A stretch of 64,000 nt of DNA, taken from contig OZ024724.1 in NCBI GenBank assembly GCA_964016875.1, forward strand, positions 29,473,786 to 29,537,785, in the 5' to 3' direction. Both the position numbers and the translations under genes were made by a program. This stretch comes from Fallopia convolvulus (taxonomy: Eukaryota > Streptophyta > Magnoliopsida > Caryophyllales > Polygonaceae). Positions 28,811 to 39,901 of the stretch are shown piece after piece (position 1 is the first letter of the stretch; every line of letters begins with the position of its first letter). The notes beneath the pieces were generated by a model. It made no database searches, had not been told where the DNA came from, and worked only from the letters and a program-made list of their open reading frames with translations.

Positions 28811-31201
28811 ATGAATCAGACAGAAGAGGAGAACAATTGCTCCACCTCCACGGCGACCTTATCTTCCGACGACCCGAACCCGTGTCCCATCTGCCTTGGA
28901 CCCGTCAACCGTGATGCATTTTTGGACCGCTGTTTCCGTATGCCTTCTCAGTTCTCTCCCCCAGTCTGATTAATTCTGTTACTCTCGACGTAGATTGAAT
29001 GTTTGCTGTGATACGCAATTGCTTGATCTAGGACTTTCCATGCTAAATTTCTGATCCTGCTTCTGCAATTGAAGGCTTGATTGAATGTAATTCTTGGGTG
29101 CAGATAGATACTGCTACGACTGCATTCTGCGCTGGTCAAGAGTTGCTTCTGCCAGGACTTCTTCTGTCCACTCATCTTCTGTTCAATGCCCTCTTTGCAA
29201 GGTTCCATTTCAGCTTTCCTTTCATTAGTTATATGCAATTAAGATGATGCTGAATTAGGAACCCTCTCCTTGCTTATGCTGGTTTGTTTCAGGGAGGTTA
29301 AGTTTTGATGAGTAGAATTTTTGTAATTGTACTAAGGATTCCTGTTTCTTGTACGTTTTATGTTATTGATGGCTATCCTTTGTAAACCCATGGTATTAGT
29401 AACCCTTGATTTTATTTTTTTTCCACTTCCAATTCTCAATGTTTAAGGGCGCATTCACTTAGAATTGATATGGGGTAATCAGTGTAGTATGTTATATTAG
29501 CTCTTTGGATGAAGTTCTTTCTCCACCAAGTAGCCAATTCAAACTTTATATTGATACCAGGGTGGATTTTGATATTGATTCCAACTCGACATCCCATAAA
29601 AGAAAGAAAATGTCTAGTGTTTCCAATTTAGTTTGCACAGCAAACTTTTTGGTACAGATTCTTACAATGAGAAAACTAAAGCTTTCTAGGTTGATTTTGT
29701 AGCAAGTAGTAGCTAACTCAAGAGGGGGAATTTTGATATGCCACCACTCTTCTTTTTCTGTTGATTCTGATATAAGCTTTGATGATCTCCATTGCTGATG
29801 CTTATGTTGAACTTGCATTTATGCAGACAGTGAACTTCTCCATCATATATGGGTATGTAGAAAATAAGTCTCAACCGGATCAGAGTATATTTAAACAGCA
29901 TCATATTGGTGAGGAGGGTAGAAAGAGGTACTCTGGATTTCTTTTCTTCTTCGAGTTCCTTCTCTTTTGAAGTATACTTATTGCATGTTAGTCATCTGAT
30001 TAGATTTTGTGTGCGTGAATGTAGCACATTCTTTTCTGAGGCTCACATGTTTAGATGGTGGTGTTATTCTACTGAACAAGAACAAGGTCTCTCTTCTTTC
30101 CATCATCCTAATGTAATTTTTCTCTTCCCTTGTCATCGATGATCTGTGTTAATTTCTAGGACTCTTATTGAATCTTATTGAATACTTCTTACCATATCAG
30201 GTTCTTTGAGTGATACATTTGATGTAATACGATATTGGAGGTCTAGGAAATATCTCCAGATGAGTCAATGGCTTCAGAGCTGGTTAATGAGGGAGATACA
30301 AGCCCTAACACAGGTTAGTTTGACTTTGTAATTTTGTATATCTGCCTGTTTTTCATTGTGTGCTACCTATTTTCCTAGATCAATTCTATAATAAAATAGT
30401 GCAGCATATTATATCACCTGCTTTCTAGAAAGTGAAATGAGCTTCTGGATTATGAACTGACTTTCATCTTACTCATGAAATGCAATAATCACTCCTTTCT
30501 TGGGAAGACATTTTTATATATATATAATTCAACAACAAAAAGGAAGCAGGTTATTTGTTTTGTTAAGGGCTAGCTATGATCAATGCATATGCTACAAGTT
30601 TAATGCTATTGCTAATTATAAAATTGTAGAAGCTTGTGGGTCAAGCTAGAAGTGACTGACCTACTCTGACATTTTCAGGAAGAAGATGTTGACATTATAC
30701 TGCACCATATTCTCGGTGTGATTGAGTCATTTTCTCGAAGGTAATGCCAATGGATGCAATTCTCTTGCAAATTTTTTATTTATGAAACAATAAAACTATG
30801 GAGAAGGGTTTCTAACTTATTCTGTACTGAACATTCATTTTCTGATAAAAATGCCATCTTAATCTGGATTGTATTAATGATTAACATTCTGCAGCAACGA
30901 GAAAAGAGGGCCAATACAAGTGCCTGAGCTTAAACGAGCAGCATTCAAGGCCATGGTTGAGGATGCAGCCAGGCCTTTTCTGATGGCAAGAACAGACCGA
31001 TTCGTGCATGAGCTTGAGCTGTTTCTGGCGTCTGGTTTAAGAGTTGAAGTATACGACAGAGTTTACAAGGGAAAATTGGGTTGGCCAGCCCCCGAGGAGA
31101 AGATCTCTGAGAGGAATGAGCATACAGCAGATGATACGGACCATATACAAACCTGTCCTTACTCTTACCTCTTTGAGGAATCTTCTGATGAAGCTGATTG
31201 A
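28811..31201 (+). CDS. RING-finger E3 ubiquitin ligase (265 residues)
   Basis: Six exons join without a stop: 28811-28937, 29104-29201, 29827-29927, 30211-30313, 30679-30740 and 30895-31201 (798 nt). Residues 25-74 form a C3HC4 RING: C25, C28, C41, H43, C46, C49, C71 and C74, with intron 1 inside the finger. The rest, SDTFDVIRYWRSRKYLQ, WLQSWLMREIQAL, EEDVDIILHHILGVIES and VPELKRAAFKAMVEDAARPFL, resembles the C-terminal part of plant Topors-like RING proteins. It would transfer ubiquitin from an E2 to unknown targets. Exon 4 must begin at 30211 (after TTTGAG), because using the CAG 10 nt earlier gives an immediate stop. The gene is complete and uninterrupted, and an amidase gene follows on the same strand. 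Confidence 0.9.
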
Positions 31202-31704
31202 AACCCTAACGTACAACATGGTTACATGGGTCTTTCATTGTAGTTTGTTTATGTACCATACCAGCCATTTTTGTGCTGGAGAGAGCCCTTAAAATTTGTT
31301 GTCATGGCATTGGCTAGTTGAGAAGAGTAGTAATGTTAAGCTTGATATTTGTAACCTGATAAAAATTTCACATTTCAGGCAAAAGATGCACATATATGTT
31401 AATTGATATAGCCCAATTGTCATAAATTTGAACAAGTATCAGTTTACTATCTAAATTTTACTCCCAGCTCATTGGTTGGACGATTTTGATAAGAACAAAG
31501 CCGTTTGTACGGCTAGATATTTTTAGAGCAATTGGATTCAGAATTATTTGATTGTATGAGAGGCACAAATTTTGTTGGGCCAAGAGACAACTGTATTTTT
31601 TGACAGTATGTGGAACTGGAATGTCAGCGTATTCGTAAAGTCAGCAGTTTTAGAAGATTAGCTTGCGCTGGTAGTGAAGCTGCTCTGCCGGAAAGAGAGA
31701 ACCA
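31202..31704. other. Intergenic region between the RING and amidase genes
   Basis: About 500 bp that must hold the RING gene 3' end and the amidase promoter. No repeat or element was recognised. Confidence 0.6.
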
Positions 31705-33984
31705 ATGGAGCCCAGAGACGAGTATGGGGCTTTCATGGAGAAATTCGTATTGCAGTCTTCTCCTCCTATCTTGCACCTTCCTCTGCAGGGCCTCACTTTC
31801 GCGGTTAAAGATATGTATGCTTTTAGCAATGAAATTCCCTCCTTTCCTTGTTGAAATTCCAATTGATTACTAGCCTTGTAGGGAATTGCTGATCATTCTT
31901 GATTAAGTAACAGATTTGATGTGGAAGGGTACGTGACCGGATTCGGAAACCCGGATTGGGCGAAAACTCATCCGCCGGCGAATTCAACGGCGCCGGCGGT
32001 TGAGCTTCTGGTGGAGGCGGGTGCGACCTGTGTTGGCAAAACCGTTATGGATGAAATGGCTTACAGGTCTCTCTCTATCTCTCTTTGTTATTGCATTTTT
32101 GGGCATCGAGATGATTGGGATTTTTTTTGCCTTGAAACATGGAAATTCAGCCACTACTTTTGTGTTTTCCATAGTGAGAAGATGTGCTAACTTATGACTT
32201 ATCATCAAATTCTATATTTGTATTCCTGTGGTTTTCATATAGATTACTATGTCTACTTTCTCATTTTTTGAGGTTTTAGTTGTGAGTAAAGGATGATAAA
32301 TAAAGCTGTAGAATTACAGTGCTAGTGGAATTTGAATGTGGTTTTTGAGCAGTATAAACGGAGAAAATGTGCATTACGGGACACCCAGAAACCCAGTTGC
32401 TGCTGACCATATTCCTGGAGGATCTTCTAGTGGATCTGCTGTGGCAGTTGGAGCAAATCTTGTGGATTTCTCTCTGGGTTAGTATATAATATGTGCATGT
32501 TTAAGATTAAAATAATGTACCCATTAAATAAAACTAGCTTTATGGTTGTCTTGTCCATCCGTTTTCTTATGAGTTATGAGTTATGATATGATAGGTACCG
32601 ACACTGGAGGAAGTGTAAGAGTCCCGGCCTCATTCTGTGGCATTCTTGGCTTTCGCCCTTCCCATGGTCTCGTTCCTGTCCATGGCGTTGTTCCTATGGC
32701 TCAGAGTTTTGATACCGTCGGTAAGGATGCGCCTGCCTAAATAATGAATGTGCAAAAATGACAAAATAGTTTTAGCATAAGATAAATCAAGTGACCACCA
32801 ATCAAATTAAAGAACAGCTTCTTTTTCATCTTTTCTCCTGGGTGCAGGTTGGTTTTCAAGGGATCCCGCCATCTTGAACAGAGTGGGGCGTGTCCTGCTC
32901 CCGTTACCTGATGTGCACTCCACAACTCCGACTAGTATGCTTATCCCAGATGATTGCTTTGAGCTTTTAAGCATCCCTGTTGAGAGAGTTAAGCAAGTCT
33001 TCATCACAGCAGCGGAGAAGCTCTTTGGAGGTGAATGAATGCCCAGGTTATTCCTCCGTATCATGCTGTGTCTTCGTCAATTTCTAACATTTTTGGATGT
33101 CACGACTCATGGCAGGCGACATTATCAAGCATCTGACACTTGGAGACTATGTGAAAGACAATGTCCCAAGCCTGATGCATTTCATGAATGACCAAGCTCA
33201 AAGCATGGAATACAACATTCCATCTCTAGCCGCCCTTTCTGCTGCCATGCGCTTGCTGCAAAGGTATAAATCACCAGGCCTCAGTACAAGTACTCTCTAC
33301 TGTTGATGACTCATCTGACACAATACTCCTCCTCATTCTTTGCACCAACTGCAGGTATGAATTCAAGAACAATCATGGTGAATGGGTCAATACCGTTAAA
33401 CCAAAGTTAGGCCCCGGAATAGCTGAAAGAGTGTGGGATGCCATTAGGACAACGGATGAGACCATTGACACCTGCAAATCCGTCAGAACCGAGCTACGTG
33501 CTGCCCTGACTTCCCTTCTTGGGGTAAGATTTCGATTTCAAATTACATGATCTAAGAAAAACAGATCCTAGTCTTTTTTTTTTCAAATTCTGAAACTGCG
33601 TAGGAACATGATGTGCTCGCAATCCCAACAGTTCCTGGTCCACCACCGAAGCTAAAAACAGATCCTAGTCTTCTAGAAGGCTTTCGGAATAGAGCTTTTA
33701 GCTTACTATCCATAGCTGGAGTATCAGGCTTTTGTCAGGTATTATAATTTGTTATTCTATTTCGATAAGCAGAATAAAAAAAACTCATCTTGGCTTCTGC
33801 TCAATTTCATAAGCATCCACCATTTGTTTCTTTGCTGTTGCAGGTAAGCATACCACTCGGGTTGGACAATAACCTCCCAGTATCGATATCGTTGTTGGCT
33901 AGACACGGCTCTGACAAGTTTCTGCTCAATCTCGTCGAGTCTTTGCATGGAACTCTCAAGGAACAAATTAAGCAGACCAGCTGA
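31705..33984 (+). CDS. AMI1: Amidase 1 (AMI1-type, indole-3-acetamide amidohydrolase)
   Basis: Nine exons join in frame: 31705-31814, 31914-32066, 32353-32477, 32595-32720, 32848-33030, 33116-33263, 33355-33523, 33604-33738 and 33844-33984. They total 1,290 nt and encode 429 residues, close to the 425 of Arabidopsis AMI1. The amidase signature is intact: FAVKD with K35, PGGSSSGSAVAVGA with S112, and DTGGSVRVPAS with S136, the Ser-cisSer-Lys triad. The family hydrolyses indole-3-acetamide to indole-3-acetic acid and related amides in the cytosol and plastid-linked sites. The sequence stops before any TPR domain, so it is the short AMI1 form and not the OEP64/TOC64 form. No breaks are seen. Substrate is inferred by family. 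Confidence 0.92.
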
Positions 33985-35025
33985 GGAAGCTTGAGCAGGA
34001 AGAAGGGAAAAAAAATGCAACTGTGCAGCATTCAATTCCTTATTGCACAATGTATAGTCCAAGGAGAAGGAGTCTTTGTGTTATTAACATTGGTGTGGAT
34101 ACTGGAATAGTGACCACTTGTAACTCGCCTAAAACCTTTAAATGATAATAGCATTTAGCTCAACTTGCGAAACTATAATGAACCCAACACTAGAATCCAG
34201 AGAAAAGATGCTGTCTTTTAAACATTGTAGTAATGCTATTAATTAAGATGCATATAGATAGACCATGTTTATAATACTGTTAGCTAAAATTTGTTAACAC
34301 AGAATATAGATAGTGGAAATATATAGATATGCACTGACTTGTTATCTCTTTGTTATGGGCGTTCTGGTCCAATTATATATGGTGTACGTGGTCTTTTATG
34401 AGGTCTAGACTTCATTCTTCATTAAAATTTGTTAACTCGACTTAGAAGTTAGAACTTTGACTACATGATTTCATTAAAAAAAATAGACTTCCATTTGCTT
34501 TTAGATGGCTGAGCTGTGGAACAAGCAAATTAGTCCACATTTAAGGCCTTGGAATACCAAGATTTCTAGTCCTAGCAAACATATTTTGACTTGATTGAAG
34601 ATGGTCAAGCTAATCAAAGTTGATTATCAAGCACGACCCTCGTGTTAAGTTGAGTATTAAAAACTAAAACTAACATAAAAATAAAACCAACTAGGGGTGC
34701 TATACTTTCTTTTTTAGAAAGTATTTTTTACTAAAAAGCCACCTTTTTTGTTTTAAAACGCATAAAAATTAGTTATTTTTTACGTATTTCAAGGTGAAAA
34801 TATACACTAAAAATAATTTAAAACATTAAATGATGTAAATCGGTAGTTAAATTATTGCTATATCTATTCTCTATTCTATTATAATAGGTTTTGATCCTAA
34901 CCATCCAATTTCATAAAAATGCGTGTTGTACTATCGTGTGGTTGTAATAATCCGTTTTTTTTTTCGGCCGCTTGATTTACTATCGTGCGGATGTTATTAA
35001 TTCATTATTTCTCAATAATAATTTT
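33985..35025. other. Intergenic AT-rich sequence, no gene seen
   Basis: Downstream flank of the amidase gene up to the copia target site. No reading frame or known repeat was recognised. Confidence 0.6.
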
Positions 35026-35030
35026 GATAT

Positions 35031-36085
35031 TGTTGGGACGATGTTGGGACCTCTGGTTCTAAATATCGGAACAACGATACTGTTCTCCGAGTTTTGATAA
35101 TGACAAATGCCATAAGGAACTAATGTGCTTCGATCAAGTATTTCTAAGGAACACAGGTTGAGCAAAGAACTTCCATGAATAACCAAAGATCACAGAAGCA
35201 CACAATGAAGAGTTTCCATCAAGGGAACTCTGAAGAGGAAAGTTCCCATTGCATGAGAACTCTCAGGAATGACCAGAGAACACAGGCTTACACGATGAAG
35301 AGTTTCTCCCAAAGGAACTCTGAAGAGGACAGTTCCCACGACATGGGAACTCACATGTGAAGACAAGGACCGGTCAACGCATATCACGGACCTTGTCTTA
35401 GACAGGATGAAGGCACAGTCTGAGGAGCAGACTGTCACGAGTGATCCAACGGTCCGATCGTTTCAAGAAGTTGACCTAGTTCAAATCGAAGTCACATGTG
35501 AAGAAAGTACAACTTGGACATCAAGCAAAGGGCATTTCGGACACAAATGAAAGATGCGATTGAAGCCCAAGTACACTTGAGTATAAAGCCAAATGAATAG
35601 TACTCGGATTGAGTACTTCTCCCAGAACTCACAAATACCCACAACAGAGAAAGAGAAAGAAGAAGAGAAGTCCCCGACGGCGAGTGTCTGATCTCGACGA
35701 TGGTGAAGCCAAGTTCCCAGGAGCAAGGGAACTGCGATTCGGCGTAAGGTTTGAGTTACTTATTTAGTTGTTGTTGTTCACTTAGGAACTCAGTTGAGAA
35801 GATTCATTAGTGTTGCTAGAGTTAGGTAGAACTCGTACGAACAGAGAAGTTTGAATCTGGCTATTTGTAACTACGGAACAAATCAATAATATAAGTAAGC
35901 CATTCAAAATCCTCCAAGCGGAGGTAGAGGTTTACCCATACAACTAGTTGGTTGTAGTGGGGTTCCTCTATAAGGAACTGTGTTATTTCTGCCTTTCTAA
36001 TACTTGCGATATTGTTTCTTCCGCTGCCTTGGGAACAGCTTAACAGCCAGTTCCCAAGCTCTTGCTAACCGGTTACGATCCAACA
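35031..36085 (+). repeat. 5' LTR of the copia element
   Basis: 1,055 bp, bounded by TG...CA and matched almost base for base by 45081-46135. A TATAAAG at about 35582 is a likely promoter element. It contains eight GGGAAC or GTTCCC hexamers. Confidence 0.97.
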
Positions 36086-36100
36086 ATTGGTATCAGAGCA
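36086..36100 (+). promoter_or_regulatory. Primer binding site (initiator tRNA-Met type)
   Basis: TGGTATCAGAGC starts 2 nt after the 5' LTR and matches the usual plant primer site complementary to the 3' end of initiator tRNA-Met. Confidence 0.9.
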
Positions 36101-36139
36101 GGCTGCTCTAGATTTGTTTTAGCATCGCAGGTTTCAAAA

Positions 36140-37157
36140 ATGGCTCACGAACTCACCCAAGTCGGTCACAACAACAGCAAGCCACCAAGGCTCATAACTG
36201 GTAGATTCGAAGTATGGGAACGCGACATGAAGAACTGGATGCGCAACTAGGACTACCAGGCTTGGTGCGTTATAGAGAAAGGGAACTTCAAAATTGATCC
36301 AGCAATTGAGAATGACCTCTCAAAATGGGGACCAAATGAGTACAAGTGCATGGCGGCCAACTTCAAAGCCATCCAGTACCTCAAGAATGCTATGACGGTG
36401 CAAGATTGCGACAAGGTGACAAAACTAGACATAGCAAAGGAAGTGTGGGAAGCCATTCAACAAATGCATATTGGGAACTCAGACTTCCGAGAAGATCTTC
36501 AGATGAATGCAAGGAGGGAGTTCTTCAACTTCCAAATGGAAAGGGGAGAATCCGTTGATAGCTACCAATCCCGTTTCGAGGGACTTTGCACCAAGATGGC
36601 TGGCCTTGGGATCACTAAAGAGGAAGTCACTGACAAAATGAAGGTTCAACAACTCTTCAATGGGTTGACTGGAGAATGGACAAATGAAAGAACGATGTTC
36701 AAAGAGAACCCCGAAAACAGAGCTCTTATGCTCCACCAGGTCTTTGGAAAGCTGGTGGGATATGAGAAGAGAAAGATAGATGACAAGGAGCAAACGAGGG
36801 CACACCAAGGAATTGCCCTCAAACTTGAAAAAAATGCTCAAGTCAGTTCAAGAGCAACATGAAGAATCTGAAGAAGAAGAGGATGAGGAACTAGTACTTG
36901 TAACAAGGGCCCTTCGATCTTTCTACAAAGGAAAGTTCAAAAAGGGGAATGGGAACTCACAGAAAGGACAAAGTTCCCAAAGAAGACCTGCTGAAAAGGA
37001 CCTCTCGGACGTCACAAGCTACAAGTGCTACAAATAGGGACATTTCGCAAAGGAGTTCCCGCTGGGAACTGACGATCGAAAGCAAGGAAAGAAGGCCTAC
37101 ATCGCCACCTGGGACGAGGACGAGGACGAAGATCCTGAATCTTGGGCATCTCCCGAC
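36140..37157 (+). pseudogene. Copia gag, N-terminal and middle part, broken
   Basis: ATG 36140 opens MAHELTQVGHNNSKPPRLI...FEVWERDMKNWMRN and meets TAG at about 36248. Immediately after, the same frame resumes with YQAWCVIEKG and a long gag core (WEAIQQMHIG, MNARREFFNFQMERGESVDSYQSRFEGL, LFNGLTGEW). A frameshift near 36830 leads into an acidic stretch and a damaged zinc knuckle (YKCYK, stop, GHFAKEF), where cysteines are lost. Gag would form the cytoplasmic particle that packages the RNA. At least two stops and one frameshift prevent a full product. Confidence 0.85.
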
Positions 37158-38114
37158 ATGTGCGCAATGGCCATAGGAGACACCACTGGGGAACAACCCA
37201 GTGAGGTAACTACTGAATCCGTTCTTGCTTCCTTGAATAATTATGAAAAACCTGAGTTGCTTAAAATTCTCTCAAGCCTTGTCAAAGATAACATTAAATT
37301 GCAAAAGAAGCTGGAAAAATCAGAACACACCAATGCTGAACTAGTTGGTCTTGAGCCATATCTCAAATGTGTGTCCCTTCTTGAAAAACTTCAGTCTTAT
37401 TTGTCACACATAGTAGATCTCGAAAAAGAGCTTAAGACTCTAGAGAGTGATGAGAACATCCTTCTACAAAACCTGAGTAAAGCAAAAGGGAACTCTGAAG
37501 CCTCTAGTTCCCAAACCAAGTTTGTCCCTGCCAGACACGGAATAGGGTATGAGTCACAGAGCCCTAGAAAAGGAAAGTCTCCTTTGAGTGAAAAAGAGAT
37601 AAACGAGTGTAGGGCCCTAGAGCTTCAGTGTGAGAAACAGAAAAATGCACACTTAGAAGAGAAAATCCGTGTCCTGGAGAGTGGAGTGAATGGAGAAGTA
37701 GACTATTATACTGGGAATACTGGACATAAGCTGTATGTTCAAATAGCTAAGGGAAATGGGTCTAGAGTATACAACAAAGAAACTATGGATAGGAACAGGA
37801 TACAGAGACCCCATCCCAAGTACTACCTAGGAGAATACTATAAGACCTGCTGGAACTGTGGTGCTCATGGGCACTACAAGGAAAGCTGTCCCAAAGCTAA
37901 GGCCCAAGCTCAGAAAAACCATGCGTACAGGAACAGGCAGAATCAACAAGCCAACAAGTCCACTAGAGTTCCCACAAAAAGGAACAACCATAGGAATTTT
38001 GCCTATAACAAGCACTCTCGTGACATTAACATTGTTGATTATGTGCTATTTAAGACTGTCTTCCCTTGCAAGGGACCAGGCAAGAGTCATCTTGCCTGGG
38101 TCCTCAAAAACTAA
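37158..38114 (+). CDS. Copia gag C-terminal / linker ORF with zinc knuckle
   Basis: The 318-codon open frame continues the polyprotein after the damaged first knuckle. It has a likely coiled-coil-forming leucine- and lysine-rich stretch (KLQKKLEKSEHTNAEL, then LEKELKTLESDENILLQNL). An intact CCHC zinc knuckle, CWNCGAHGHYKESC, starts at about residue 231. It ends just before the protease. In the parent element this was part of one long gag-pol frame, not a separate gene. Confidence 0.75.
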   Translation: MCAMAIGDTTGEQPSEVTTESVLASLNNYEKPELLKILSSLVKDNIKLQKKLEKSEHTNAELVGLEPYLKCVSLLEKLQSYLSHIVDLEKELKTLESDENILLQNLSKAKGNSEASSSQTKFVPARHGIGYESQSPRKGKSPLSEKEINECRALELQCEKQKNAHLEEKIRVLESGVNGEVDYYTGNTGHKLYVQIAKGNGSRVYNKETMDRNRIQRPHPKYYLGEYYKTCWNCGAHGHYKESCPKAKAQAQKNHAYRNRQNQQANKSTRVPTKRNNHRNFAYNKHSRDINIVDYVLFKTVFPCKGPGKSHLAWVLKN

Positions 38115-38129
38115 CTTTTCTTGTAGGTG

Positions 38130-39544
38130 GCAGTGAGGGGGAACAATATATGGGTCATTGACAGTGGATGCTCTAACCACATGACCGGAACAACGATCAA
38201 GTGTCCTTTGGAAACAAGAATAAAGGGGAAATCATAGGAACAGGGGAAGTGCTACTCAACAAATCAATCAAGATCAGCAACGTTAACTTGGTGAAGGATC
38301 TGGGATTCAATCTCTTGAGCGTCTCTCAAATATGTGATCAAGGGAACAACATCGTCCCCTTTGATTCAAGAGAGTGTCTGGTGATCAACAAGAAGACTAA
38401 CAAAATTATCCTGAAGGGAAGAAGATCCAACAACATCTATGTGGTGGATACAGAATTTGAGCCACCAAGGAAACTGTGCTTGGCAAGTTCCCTTGATGAA
38501 ACGGAACTCTGGCACCGAAGGCTAGGACACGCAGGTATCAATCAAATCTTGAAGCTTTATCTACATGATCTAGTCATTGGTCTCCCACGAATCAATCTTG
38601 AGGGAGTCAAGATGTGCGAAGCATGTGTTCGTGGGAAGCAGACTAGGAGATCGTTCAAACCCAAGAAGGTAGTCAGCACTACAAGACCCTTGGAGCTAAT
38701 ACACATGGATCTTTGTGGTCCCATGGACACCGAAAGCTACGGAGGAAAAAGGTACATGTATGTCTTAATTGATGATTTTTCGAGATTTACATGGGTACTT
38801 TTCTTGAGATCAAAATCAAATACCTTCAAAGAGTTTGAGACTCTAATCAAGAGGATGGAAGTGAGCATGGGAATCAAGCTCAAGTCACTCAGATCTGACC
38901 ACGGAACTGAGTTCAAGAACTCAGAGTTCCTAAGGTACTGTGACAACAATGGTGTATCCCACAATTTCTCAGCTCCTCGGACTCCTCAACAAAATGGCGT
39001 GGTAGAAAGGAAAAACAGAACTCTAGAAGACATGGCAAGATCCATGATGTTGGATAGTGGAGTTCTTGCACATTTCTGGGCCGAAGCTATTTCCATTGTC
39101 ACTTACATTCTGAATCGAGCCATGACACGTCCAATGATCAAGAAGACATCCTACGAGCTCATCAAACGAAGGAAGCCCAACATCTCTCACCTAAGGACCT
39201 TTAGATGCAAATGCTTTGTCCACAACAATGGCAAAGACAACCTTGGCAAGTTTGACGCTAGAAGCGACGAAGGGATATTCCTGGGATACTCCTCCCAAAG
39301 CAAGGCATACATGATCTACAACAAAAGGACCAAGAGGATAGAGGAGAGCATTCACGTCATCTTCAACGAACAATCTGTGAAGGCGAGAACAGAGGCCCAA
39401 GACAAGGGAACTCTGTTTAAGCTAGTCAGACAAGAAGAAGAAGACGACGATGATGAGCCAAGAAAGAGAGATGAAGACTATCCAAGAGGGAACAACGCCC
39501 CACAATCAGGGAACAACGAAGGAGATCAAAATTCCACAGATTAA
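38130..39544 (+). pseudogene. Copia protease start and integrase
   Basis: WVIDSGCSNHMTG at about 38150 carries the DSG motif of the aspartic protease, and a frame change follows near 38190. From 38201 a 447-codon open frame includes LWHRRLGH...CEACVRGKQ, the HHCC zinc finger (about residues 104-145). The DDE core follows: HMDLCGP, LRSDHGTEF and PQQNGVVERKNRT. GIFLGYS near the end is typical of copia integrases. The integrase frame itself is intact, but the protease-integrase junction is broken. Confidence 0.88.
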
Positions 39545-39901
39545 AGCTCCTCTGAAGTTCCCTCCTCAACTGAAGAACCACAAGATGCATCGAACTCTCT
39601 TGTTCCCCAAAATGAAGTTGCACCTGAATCCAGTCTTCAGGGGGAACAACGAGGGAACCCTGAAGAGAATCCTGATGCAAGTCTCAGCGAAGAAGTTGAG
39701 CACAACTGTCCCACTGAAGAAGAGGAGGCTCAAGATATAGATGAAGAGACAAGGGAACAGGTCGATGTCTCACACATCCGAACAAGGAACTACCATCAGA
39801 AAAGGGATCACCCCATCGACAACATCATCACTCCCTATGACAAAGGTGTACAAACTCGTTCCTCTCTCAATAACTTTTGTGCTTTTAACGCATTTGTCTC
39901 A
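39545..39901 (+). pseudogene. Linker between copia integrase and reverse transcriptase
   Basis: This is a low-complexity acidic and proline-containing region read in shifting frames. It ends near SSLNNFCAFNAFVS, typical of the approach to the copia reverse transcriptase. A stop after SGNNEGDQNSTD (39544) and frame changes show decay. Confidence 0.6.
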
